In this document: piece after piece, positions 1-5,043 of the stretch
How the letters are laid out: every line of letters begins with the position of its first letter
Position numbering within the stretch: position 1 is the first letter of the stretch
Source: Prevotellaceae bacterium
Lineage (GTDB): Bacteria; Bacteroidota; Bacteroidia; Bacteroidales; UBA932
Reading direction: 5' to 3'
NCBI GenBank assembly: GCA_031284065.1
Contig: JAITAP010000105.1
Location: 1-7,467, forward strand
DNA length: 7,467 nt
Program-made: the position numbers and the translations under genes
The notes under the pieces: generated by a model
Database searches by the model: none
The model's input: only the letters and a program-made list of their open reading frames with translations
Told to the model about the DNA's origin: nothing

Positions 1-497
1 CGCGCCTCGTCGAACTCATACGTAAAAATCGCCACCATCCCCAGCACGTTTGCCTTTTCCTCTTTCAGGTGTACCAAAGCGTTTACGCTGCTTTTGCCTG
101 TTGAAACGAGGTCTTCCACCACCACTACCCTTTTCCCTGCCACATCTGCGCCTTCCACTACTTTCTTTAGCCCATGCTCTTTGCGATTCTCCCTAACGTA
201 GGCAAACGGCAACTTCAATTTTTCCGCAACCAACATTCCGTGTGCAATAGCACCCGTAGCAACTCCTGCAATAACTTCTGCATTGGGATATTTTGATCTC
301 ACTAAATCTGCAAAGGCGTCACATATTTGGCTTCGCACCTGCACATCGCCCAGCGTGCAGCGGTTGTCGCAGTAAATTGGCGACTTCCACCCCGATACCC
401 ACGTAAACGGATTTGCGGGGCTGAGCTTGATTGCGCCTGTTTGCAGCAAGCTGTGCGCAATTTGCTTGGCGACTACGCAGGCGTTTTGCTCTTCCAT
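1..497 (-). CDS. pyrE: Orotate phosphoribosyltransferase, C-terminus cut by window edge
   Basis: The enzyme joins orotate to PRPP to give orotidine 5'-monophosphate in cytosolic de novo pyrimidine synthesis. I translated 165 residues. Near residues 31-46 is FTWVSGWKSPIYCDNR, the N-terminal signature common in Bacteroidetes PyrE. The flexible catalytic loop is at about 102-109 (RENRKEHG), with Arg102, Lys106 and His108 in the family's R-x3-K-x-H pattern. The PRPP-binding motif is at 124-137 (VVVVEDLVSTGKSS). About 45 C-terminal residues of a usual ~210 lie beyond position 1. The ATG at 497 is chosen because it gives the expected N-terminus; a GTG lies directly before it at 500-498. The gene starts 5 nt after the fusA stop. 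The nearby GGAG (503-500) is only 2 nt from the ATG, so translational coupling to fusA is more likely than independent initiation. The family call is firm; the operon membership is inferred. Confidence 0.95.
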   Translation of the reverse strand, partial: MEEQNACVVAKQIAHSLLQTGAIKLSPANPFTWVSGWKSPIYCDNRCTLGDVQVRSQICDAFADLVRSKYPNAEVIAGVATGAIAHGMLVAEKLKLPFAYVRENRKEHGLKKVVEGADVAGKRVVVVEDLVSTGKSSVNALVHLKEEKANVLGMVAIFTYEFDEA

Positions 498-502
498 CAC
501 TC

Positions 503-2629
503 CTACTCGTCCAAATCTTTATCAGACTTTTTCTTACCCTGCGCCTTTTCGATAATTTCCTTGGCGAGGGAGGCCGGTACTTCGGCGTAGTGCGAAAACT
601 CCATCGTAGAGGTTGCGCGGCCGGAGCTGAGCGTGCGCAGCACCGTTACGTACCCAAACTGCTCCGACAGCGGAACGCTCGCCTTTATCACGCGGGCGTT
701 GCCTTTGGAGTCCATATTCTGAATTTGCCCGCGACGCTTGTTCAGGTCGCCGATAATATCGCCCATGTACTCTTCGGGGGTTACCACCTCCAGCGACATG
801 ATAGGCTCCATGATTACGGGGTTGGCTTTGGGGCAGGCGTGGCGGAACGCCGCGCGTGCGCATATTTCAAACGAAAGCGAATCGGAGTCCACCGCGTGGA
901 ACGAGCCGTCTTTGAGCGTTACCTTCATGGCGGGCAGCTCGTAGCCGGCAAGCACGCCGTTGCTCATGGCCAACCTGAAACCTTTTTCTACCGCCGGAAT
1001 AAACTCGCGCGGAATGTTGCCGCCCTTCACCATATCCACAAACTGCAAGCCGGTTTGACCTTCGTCGGTGGGGGCAATTTCCACAATAATATCGGCAAAC
1101 TTACCGCGCCCGCCGGTTTGCTTTTTGAATACCTCGCGGTGCTCAACCGTGCCGCGCAGCGCCTCCTTGTAGTTCACCTGCGGTGCGCCCTGATTGATTT
1201 CCACGCCAAACTCGCGCTTGAGGCGGTCAACAATAATTTCGAGGTGCAGCTCGCCCATGCCGCTGATAACGGTTTGCCCGGTTTCTTCGTCCGACTTCAC
1301 GGTGAACGTGGGGTCTTCCTCTGCCAGCTTGCCGAGCGCTATGCCCAGCTTGTCCAAATCCTTCTGCGTTTTGGGCTCTACGGCCAGGCCTATCACTGGA
1401 TCGGGGAAAGTCATCGACTCCAGCACGATTGCATTTTTTTCGTCGCACACGGTATCGCCCGTGCGGAGGTCTTTGAAGCCCACGCAGGCGCCAATATCGC
1501 CGGCCTCTAAAAATTCTATGGGATTTTGCTTGTTGGAGTGCATTTGGTAGAGCCGCGAAATGCGCTCTTTCTTCCCCGAGCGGGGATTGTAAACGTATGA
1601 GCCGGCATCGAGGCGACCCGAGTAGGCGCGAACGAATGCAAGGCGACCGACAAACGGGTCTGTAGCAATTTTAAACGCCAAGCCGCAGAATGGCTCTGAC
1701 GAAGAGGGCTTGCGCTCAAAGCTTTTTTCGGTATTATCGGGGTCAACTCCCGTTACCGCGCCCTTGTCGAGCGGGCTTGGCAGGTAGCGTGCCACAGCGT
1801 CCAGAAGGTACTGCACGCCCTTGTTTTTGAACGAAGCGCCGCACATCACCGGCACAATGGACATGCCAATGGTGGCTTTGCGGATGGTTTCTATAATTTC
1901 GGCTTCGGTAATTGAGTCGGGGTTGTCAAAGAATTTTTCGAGCAGCGCATCGTTGTACTCCGCTATGGATTCAATGAGCTTGCCGCGCCACTCGGCTGCC
2001 TCTGCAACCATGTCGGCAGGAATATCTTCAATGGCGTAGTTCACGAGCTCTTTGCTCTCGGAGTTGTAAACGAGCGCCTTGTTTGAAACGAGGTCAACAA
2101 TGCCCAGAAACTTATCCTCCGCTCCTATCGGAAGCGTTACCGGCACCGGATTTGCCCCCAACTTTTCCTGTATTTCCTTTACCACGTTGAAAAAGTCTGC
2201 GCCGGTACGGTCCATCTTGTTCACGTAAGCAATTTTTGGCACGTGATACTTTTCGCTTTGCCGCCACACGGTTTCCGACTGCGGCTCTACGCCGCCTACG
2301 GCGCAGAACGTCGCAATAGTGCCGTCGAGCACGCGCAGCGAACGCTCTACCTCCACCGTGAAATCAACGTGTCCGGGTGTATCTATCAGATTGATGTGGT
2401 AGGTGTTGCCGCCGTAGTTCCAGAAAGTGGTAGTAGCCGCAGAGGTAATGGTGATGCCCCTCTCCTGCTCCTGCACCATCCAGTCCATAGTGGCTGCGCC
2501 CTCGTGGACTTCGCCTATTTTATGCGTTTTGCCCGTATAAAAAAGTATCCGCTCGCTCGTTGTGGTTTTACCCGCATCAATGTGAGCCATGATACCAATG
2601 TTCCGCGTATATGTTAAATCTCTTGCCAT
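503..2629 (-). CDS. fusA: Elongation factor G (translocase GTPase)
   Basis: EF-G is the cytosolic GTPase that drives movement of tRNA and mRNA through the ribosome and helps RRF recycle ribosomes. The protein is 708 residues, normal for the family. All GTPase motifs are visible: P-loop AHIDAGKT at 15-22, switch I RGITIT at 57-62, DTPGHVDF at 83-90, NKMDR at 137-141, and GASFKNKG as a G5-like segment. Domains II to V follow in order. Domain IV includes GGNIPREFIPAVEKG and the tip segment GSFHAVDS, and domain V ends in a region with PLSEQFGYVT and SSGRATSTMEF. A short lysine-rich tail closes the protein. The start at 2629 gives the standard MARDLTYTRNIGIMAHID N-terminus and is preceded by A-rich sequence instead of a Shine-Dalgarno site. 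It lies 32 nt after rpsG and 5 nt before pyrE. Its position in the str operon supports the canonical EF-G over a paralogue. Confidence 0.99.
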   Translation of the reverse strand: MARDLTYTRNIGIMAHIDAGKTTTSERILFYTGKTHKIGEVHEGAATMDWMVQEQERGITITSAATTTFWNYGGNTYHINLIDTPGHVDFTVEVERSLRVLDGTIATFCAVGGVEPQSETVWRQSEKYHVPKIAYVNKMDRTGADFFNVVKEIQEKLGANPVPVTLPIGAEDKFLGIVDLVSNKALVYNSESKELVNYAIEDIPADMVAEAAEWRGKLIESIAEYNDALLEKFFDNPDSITEAEIIETIRKATIGMSIVPVMCGASFKNKGVQYLLDAVARYLPSPLDKGAVTGVDPDNTEKSFERKPSSSEPFCGLAFKIATDPFVGRLAFVRAYSGRLDAGSYVYNPRSGKKERISRLYQMHSNKQNPIEFLEAGDIGACVGFKDLRTGDTVCDEKNAIVLESMTFPDPVIGLAVEPKTQKDLDKLGIALGKLAEEDPTFTVKSDEETGQTVISGMGELHLEIIVDRLKREFGVEINQGAPQVNYKEALRGTVEHREVFKKQTGGRGKFADIIVEIAPTDEGQTGLQFVDMVKGGNIPREFIPAVEKGFRLAMSNGVLAGYELPAMKVTLKDGSFHAVDSDSLSFEICARAAFRHACPKANPVIMEPIMSLEVVTPEEYMGDIIGDLNKRRGQIQNMDSKGNARVIKASVPLSEQFGYVTVLRTLSSGRATSTMEFSHYAEVPASLAKEIIEKAQGKKKSDKDLDE

Positions 2630-2661
2630 CTATTTTCTCTTAATCTCTTTGCCTTTCGCAA

Positions 2662-3138
2662 TTAAAATCTATAATGTGCAAATGCCTTATTTGCCTCTGC
2701 CATTTTGTGCATGTCCTCCTTGCGCTTGAATGCGCCACCTTCTTCGTTGTAAGCGGCAACGATTTCGGCGGCCAGCTTTTCGGCCATTGATTTACCGTTG
2801 CGGGCGCGCGAATACTTAATCATATTTTTTACGCTAAGCGCAATTTTGCGCTCCGGGCGAACTTCGGTAGGCACCTGAAAGTTTGCGCCTCCTATTCGGC
2901 GGCTTTTTACCTCTATGGACGGCGTAATATTTTCCAGCGCTTTTTTCCATATATCCAGCGGAGCCTTCTCTGCGTCTTTCACCTTCTCGCCTACCATCTC
3001 TATTGCGTCATAGAATATACCGTAGGCAATACTCTTCTTTCCGTCATTCATAAGGTCGTTCACAAACCTTGTTACCAGCGTATCCCCGAACTTGGGGTCG
3101 GGAAGTAGAATTCGTTTTTTGGGCTTTGCTTTTCTCAT
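2662..3138 (-). CDS. rpsG: 30S ribosomal protein S7
   Basis: S7 is a primary 16S rRNA-binding protein that starts assembly of the head of the small subunit and lies near the E and P sites. The protein is 158 residues, full length for bacteria. Recognisable segments are LPDPKFGDTLVTRFVNDLM near the N-terminus, RRIGGANFQVPTEV in the middle, the NMIKYSRARNGKSMAEKLA helix region, and the conserved C-terminal HKMAEANKAFAHYRF. The ATG at 3138 gives the standard MRKAKPKKR start and is preceded by a run of A, as is usual in Bacteroidetes. It sits between rpsL (74-nt spacer) and fusA (32-nt spacer). In E. coli, S7 represses its own operon by binding the S12-S7 spacer. A hairpin lies in the equivalent place here (3152-3171), but its regulatory role is inference. 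Confidence 0.99.
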   Translation of the reverse strand: MRKAKPKKRILLPDPKFGDTLVTRFVNDLMNDGKKSIAYGIFYDAIEMVGEKVKDAEKAPLDIWKKALENITPSIEVKSRRIGGANFQVPTEVRPERKIALSVKNMIKYSRARNGKSMAEKLAAEIVAAYNEEGGAFKRKEDMHKMAEANKAFAHYRF

Positions 3139-3151
3139 TTTTTCAATCGTG

Positions 3152-3171
3152 GGGCAGCGCTAAGCTCGCCC
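3152..3171 (-). promoter_or_regulatory. Hairpin in the rpsL-rpsG spacer
   Basis: The 74-nt spacer between rpsL and rpsG holds an inverted repeat. Arms GGGC (3152-3155) and GCCC (3168-3171) pair, continued by AGC (3156-3158) with GCT (3164-3166), with a single unpaired base at 3167 and a 5-nt loop. It ends 13 nt before the rpsG start codon. No T-tract follows it on the minus strand, so it is not a terminator there. Its place matches that of the S7 autoregulatory site in the E. coli str operon. The structure is visible; the function is inferred. Confidence 0.4.
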
Positions 3172-3212
3172 TGTTTTTACATTTTAACTTTATTTTGCAG
3201 CTATTGTATTGT

Positions 3213-3614
3213 TTACTTTTTCTTTGCGGGAGCGGCGGCTCCGGCTTTAGGACGTTTTGCTCCGTAGCGCGAGCGGCTCTGCCGACGACCATCTACGCCC
3301 GAAGCATCAAGCGAACCGCGCACCAAGTGGTAGCGTACGCCGGGAAGGTCTTTCACGCGTCCGCCGCGCACCAGCACAATGGAGTGCTCTTGCAGGTTGT
3401 GACCCTCGCCGGGTATGTAGGCGTTTACCTCCTTAAGGTTGGTGAGCCTCACGCGGGCAACCTTGCGCATTGCCGAGTTGGGTTTTTTGGGTGTGGTGGT
3501 GTACACACGCACGCAAACGCCGCGACGCTGCGGGCACGAGCTCAAGGCTGGCGATTTACTTTTTTGCACCAGCTCCGTTCTTCCTTTTCTTACTAACTGC
3601 TGAATTGTTGGCAT
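3213..3614 (-). CDS. rpsL: 30S ribosomal protein S12
   Basis: S12 lies at the decoding centre of the small subunit and controls accuracy; it is the classical target of streptomycin-resistance mutations. The protein is 133 residues with an N-terminus MPTIQQLVRKGR. The two key loops are intact: TTTPKKPNSA with Lys43 and Lys44, and VRGGRVKDLPGVRYH with Lys88 and Asp89. The residues usually changed in resistant strains are therefore the sensitive type. Asp89 is the residue that RimO methylthiolates in bacteria that have that enzyme. The conserved CPQRRGVCVRV segment (27-37) is present. The C-terminus has an Ala/Pro/Lys extension (PKAGAAAPAKKK), a small lineage variation. It is the first gene of the str operon, downstream of a Bacteroidetes-type promoter and a leader of about 120 nt. 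The ATG at 3614 has no Shine-Dalgarno site close by. Confidence 0.99.
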   Translation of the reverse strand: MPTIQQLVRKGRTELVQKSKSPALSSCPQRRGVCVRVYTTTPKKPNSAMRKVARVRLTNLKEVNAYIPGEGHNLQEHSIVLVRGGRVKDLPGVRYHLVRGSLDASGVDGRRQSRSRYGAKRPKAGAAAPAKKK

Positions 3615-3735
3615 TGCTGCTCAAATGTTTTTATTGTGAATTATCTATCTAACTTTCAAATGCTTACAACCAATTACTTCCTCCTGTTTTACGCTTTCTT
3701 TGCGAAAAAGTTATGAACTTTTGGAAAAATCAGGG
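3615..3735 (-). promoter_or_regulatory. rpsL 5' leader with internal AGGAGG
   Basis: The transcript from the promoter at 3767-3739 should begin near 3735-3732 and run about 120 nt before the rpsL ATG. Close to its 5' end is a 7-bp inverted repeat, AAAAGTT (3706-3712) and AACTTTT (3716-3722), around a 3-nt loop. A perfect AGGAGG reads at 3685-3680 on the minus strand, but no ATG follows it at a usable distance; the rpsL ATG is about 65 nt further on. The rest is AT-rich, with no sizeable open frame. I recognise no known riboswitch or catalogued ribosomal-protein leader. Confidence 0.45.
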
Positions 3736-3738
3736 CTG

Positions 3739-3767
3739 CAAAGGTAGCCATTTTTTTGGTATTACAA
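3739..3767 (-). promoter_or_regulatory. str operon promoter, Bacteroidetes type
   Basis: On the minus strand, TTG (3767-3765) is followed after 18 nt by TACCTTTG (3746-3739). This fits the Bacteroidetes primary-sigma consensus of TTTG near -33 and TAnnTTTG near -7; the -7 octamer is perfect and the -33 core is TTG. The region is AT-rich and lies upstream of rpsL, as expected for the str operon. The identical -7 octamer recurs before the tRNA gene. A 7-bp dyad overlaps the -33 region (3758-3778). Confidence 0.8.
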
Positions 3768-3778
3768 GAGCTAATACC
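3758..3778. repeat. Dyad GGTATTA-N7-TAATACC over the str promoter
   Basis: A perfect 7-bp inverted repeat has arms at 3758-3764 and 3772-3778 around a 7-nt centre. The TTG of the -33 element lies in that centre and the arms cover part of the promoter spacer. It could be an operator for a dimeric regulator. On the plus strand the second arm is followed by six T (3779-3784), so it could also be a weak terminator for a plus-strand transcript; no plus-strand gene is visible. Confidence 0.45.
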
Positions 3779-3938
3779 TTTTTTAGCTCGGTTTTTTCGC
3801 CCAAAAAGCGGAAGTTCTCAGTTAAATAATCATAAATTGATTAACAAAAAAAGTTTATAGCGCAAAAAAATACCGGTAAACGGCTCGATATTTTTCCCAT
3901 ATTTCCCTTGTAGTGGCTTTATTTTCATACTATTCACT
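3779..3938. other. AT-rich intergenic sequence upstream of the str promoter
   Basis: This stretch is rich in A and T runs and holds no open frame with a recognisable product. A small dyad, AATCA (3828-3832) and TGATT (3838-3842), lies in it, flanked by GTT and AAC. I found no second CAAAnnTA-type promoter on the minus strand. It may serve as an AT-rich upstream region for the strong str promoter, but that is inference. Confidence 0.4.
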
Positions 3939-3944
3939 ACAGCG

Positions 3945-4214
3945 TAGCGGCGTTACCCCCGTAGCTGCGGCTGCAATAGAATCGAGCTCGTAGCCGCTGC
4001 CTGCGCCGGGTTGCGCCGAGTGGAGGCGCGCCGTAACCAGCAGGCCGGCAACCGCCGACAGCGCGCCGGCAGCCATGTACGCCGCTACCTTTACCCGCTT
4101 CACGTTGACGCCCGAAAGCAGCGCGGCGTTTTCGCTTCCGCCAATGGCGCAAGTGTAGCGTCCCGTGCGGGTTTTCCTGATAAAAACCGCAAGTATGGCC
4201 ATTACCACCGAGCG
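3945..4214 (-). pseudogene. Remnant of an RbsC-type sugar ABC-transporter permease
   Basis: RbsC-type proteins are inner-membrane permeases of ribose and related sugar ABC importers. One minus-strand frame reads about 85 residues that closely resemble the C-terminal third of that family. It contains TRTGRYTCAIGGSENAALLSG and then VNVKRVKVAAYMAAGALSAV. Further on are AGLLVTARLHSAQP and GAGSGYELDSIAAAATG. The family equivalent in E. coli RbsC is GRYIYALGGNE, SGINV, ARLSSAQPTAGTGYELDAIAA. Homology stops at about Thr-Pro-Leu (near 3945), where the family would continue with a Gly-rich loop and the last membrane segments; a stop follows at 3930. Upstream of about 4214 the frame becomes unrelated sequence and runs into the tRNA terminators, so the N-terminal two-thirds is missing. 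No partner ATPase or binding protein is in the window. I call it a decayed fragment; ribose specificity cannot be claimed. Confidence 0.85.
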
Positions 4215-4266
4215 CAGGGTGCGCTGAGGTGAGAGCTTCCTCGTGCAAAATGATTTACAGAATTGG

Positions 4267-4337
4267 GCAGCCCCCCGTCCCCGTGCTGTGCCTGCGGCTT
4301 GCGCGGGGTTACTCAAGCTAAGCCGCTTGGGGGCTGC
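4267..4337. repeat. Nested inverted repeats between tRNA terminators and permease remnant
   Basis: Outer arms GCAGCCCCC (4267-4275) and GGGGGCTGC (4329-4337) pair over 9 bp. Inside them GCGGCTT (4294-4300) pairs with AAGCCGC (4320-4326) over 7 bp. The whole could fold as a long branched hairpin on either strand. No T-tract follows it, and no coding remnant is recognisable in this GC-rich patch. The role is unknown. Confidence 0.4.
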
Positions 4338-4420
4338 GTACGCTATAAGCTTCGGCAGGACTTGCCATACTTTATCGGATAATAGCGGCGTACGTTCGGA
4401 CGGACAAGCTGCGACGCCGC

Positions 4421-4440
4421 AAAAAAACGGCTTGCAGCCG
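4421..4440 (-). terminator. Second terminator downstream of tRNA-Pro
   Basis: On the minus strand the stem CGGCT (4440-4436) and AGCCG (4432-4428) encloses a 3-nt loop and is followed by seven T (4427-4421). This has the shape of a short intrinsic terminator. It lies just behind the stronger terminator at 4444-4485 and would act as its back-up. Confidence 0.6.
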
Positions 4441-4443
4441 CTG

Positions 4444-4485
4444 AAAAAAATAGCCCCTGACGTCCATTGCTGGCTGTCAGGGGCT
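4444..4485 (-). terminator. Intrinsic terminator of tRNA-Pro
   Basis: Arms AGCCCCTGAC (minus strand, 4485-4476) and GTCAGGGGCT (4461-4452) form a perfect 10-bp stem with a 14-nt loop. Seven T (4450-4444) follow after one base. It begins 8 nt beyond the tRNA 3' end, so it ends the tRNA transcript and separates it from the str operon. Confidence 0.9.
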
Positions 4486-4493
4486 GCCTTCGG

Positions 4494-4568
4494 TCGGGGT
4501 GACTGGATTCGAACCAGCGGCCACACGCCCCCCAGACGCGTACTCTAACCGGGCTGAGCTACACCCCG
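4494..4568 (-). tRNA. tRNA-Pro, anticodon GGG
   Basis: The 75-nt sequence folds as a complete cloverleaf. The acceptor stem CGGGGTG pairs perfectly with CACCCCG and the discriminator base is A. The D arm is GCTC/GAGT. The anticodon loop CTGGGGG carries GGG at 4533-4531, with G at position 37 as usual in proline tRNAs. The T arm is GCTGG-TTCGAAT-CCAGT. The anticodon stem contains G-U pairs (T31-G39 and G28-T42). The 3' CCA is not encoded, since ACCG follows, so it must be added after transcription. By wobble it should read CCC and CCU proline codons. It has its own promoter (4618-4588) and terminators. Confidence 0.96.
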
Positions 4569-4587
4569 AAGGCAATATTTACGGGCA

Positions 4588-4618
4588 CAAAGGTAGGAAT
4601 TTCTTTTTAATGCGCAAA
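4588..4618 (-). promoter_or_regulatory. tRNA-Pro promoter, Bacteroidetes type
   Basis: On the minus strand TTTG (4618-4615) is followed after 19 nt by TACCTTTG (4595-4588), a full match to the phylum consensus at both elements. Transcription should start near 4584-4581, about 15 nt before the mature tRNA 5' end at 4568. The -7 octamer is identical to that of the str promoter. Confidence 0.85.
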
Positions 4619-4717
4619 AGTTTTTTTTATTTTATGGGAATTGTAGATTCAGCGCCTCAATGCAGCTTTAGTTTGTTGCAACGAGAGCACATTACTATAA
4701 TAAAACTTACGACAGCA

Positions 4718-4747
4718 AGTCCCGCAGGGACACGTCCCTGCGGGACT
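4718..4747. repeat. 13-bp perfect palindromic hairpin
   Basis: Arms at 4718-4730 and 4735-4747 are perfect reverse complements around a 4-nt centre. Each arm is itself nearly palindromic (TCCC-GCA-GGGA), so several alternative folds are possible. There is no T-tract, so it is not an ordinary terminator. It resembles a REP-type extragenic palindrome; copies elsewhere in the genome would decide that. Confidence 0.6.
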
Positions 4748-4760
4748 AACAAGCCGACGG

Positions 4761-4800
4761 CAATTGGCTGCGCTTTCGCAGCAATTGGCTGCGCTTTCGC
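4761..4800. repeat. 21-bp tandem duplication forming a hairpin
   Basis: The unit beginning CAATTGGCTGCGCTTTCGC occurs at 4761-4779 and again at 4782-4800, a period of 21 bp. The first unit plus the start of the second also fold: CAATT and GCTGCG (4761-4772) pair with CGCAGC and AATTG (4777-4787) around a CTTT loop. That gives 11 bp with one bulged G. Confidence 0.8.
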
Positions 4801-4805
4801 TCCGG

Positions 4806-4820
4806 TTCCCCGCAGGGGAA
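4806..4820. repeat. Short palindrome TTCCCC-GCA-GGGGAA
   Basis: Six perfect pairs around a GCA centre. It shares the C-run, GCA, G-run design with each arm of the palindrome at 4718-4747, so it is the third strong hairpin within about 100 bp. No known element is recognised. Confidence 0.55.
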
Positions 4821-4960
4821 TACGCCGATTTGCCGCCGCCGGTTGCCGCAGCCATCATTTTTTTGCACGCGCCTGCCGACGCATCGCAAGAAATTGTGTG
4901 CCTTTGCTCACGGGGTAAATGTACTTTTTTCATAGCAACGTAAAAGTAGAAATTTTTCCT

Positions 4961-5001
4961 AAACGTTCATCGAGGACATAGCCCTCGATGAACGTTTTTT
5001 T
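4961..5001. terminator. 15-bp terminator-like hairpin after the fucosidase gene
   Basis: Arms 4961-4975 and 4983-4997 pair perfectly over 15 bp with a 7-nt loop. On the plus strand the stem runs into seven T (4995-5001), a classical intrinsic terminator. On the minus strand it lies about 45 nt past the fucosidase stop and is therefore in the right place to end that transcript, but only TTT followed by AGG comes after the stem. It is probably the end of the fucosidase unit and may work in both directions. No plus-strand gene is visible upstream. Confidence 0.7.
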
Positions 5002-5043
5002 CTTACCTAAAGCTGCATTTGTTGGCTGAAATTACAGTATCTT

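Larger units (their letters stand above)
4619..5043. other. Non-coding stretch between the fucosidase gene and tRNA-Pro
   Basis: No convincing gene lies here. Open frames on both strands have repetitive, low-complexity translations caused by the tandem duplication and palindromes at 4718-4820, and none has a recognisable domain or start signal. The contents I can name are that hairpin cluster, the 21-bp tandem repeat and the long hairpin at 4961-4997. The flanks (4619-4700 and 4920-4960) are AT-rich and featureless. Confidence 0.6.

Noticed and set aside
431..1510. Long plus-strand open frame opposite fusA
   Set aside because: It lies antisense to the fully conserved EF-G gene. The translation is low-complexity and Arg/His/Leu-rich with no recognisable domain, a by-product of GC-rich codon use.
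3213..3614. Streptomycin-resistance allele in S12
   Set aside because: Lys43 and Lys88, the usual resistance positions, are both the sensitive wild-type residues.
3930..4526. A 198-residue minus-strand open frame taken as one protein
   Set aside because: Its first third translates the tRNA and its terminators. Only about residues 105-194 resemble a protein family, so it is annotated as a pseudogene fragment.
4761..4800. Possible CRISPR-like repeat
   Set aside because: There are only two adjacent copies with a 21-bp period and no spacer between them, and no cas gene; it is a tandem duplication.
4899..4906. Possible plus-strand promoter TGCCTTTG
   Set aside because: It differs from TAnnTTTG at a key base, and no TTG lies at the required distance upstream.
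4499..4933. Small open frames on both strands between tRNA-Pro and the fucosidase gene
   Set aside because: The translations consist of repeats from the 21-bp duplication and palindromes (such as AIGCAFA or SESAANC), and one frame starts inside the tRNA.
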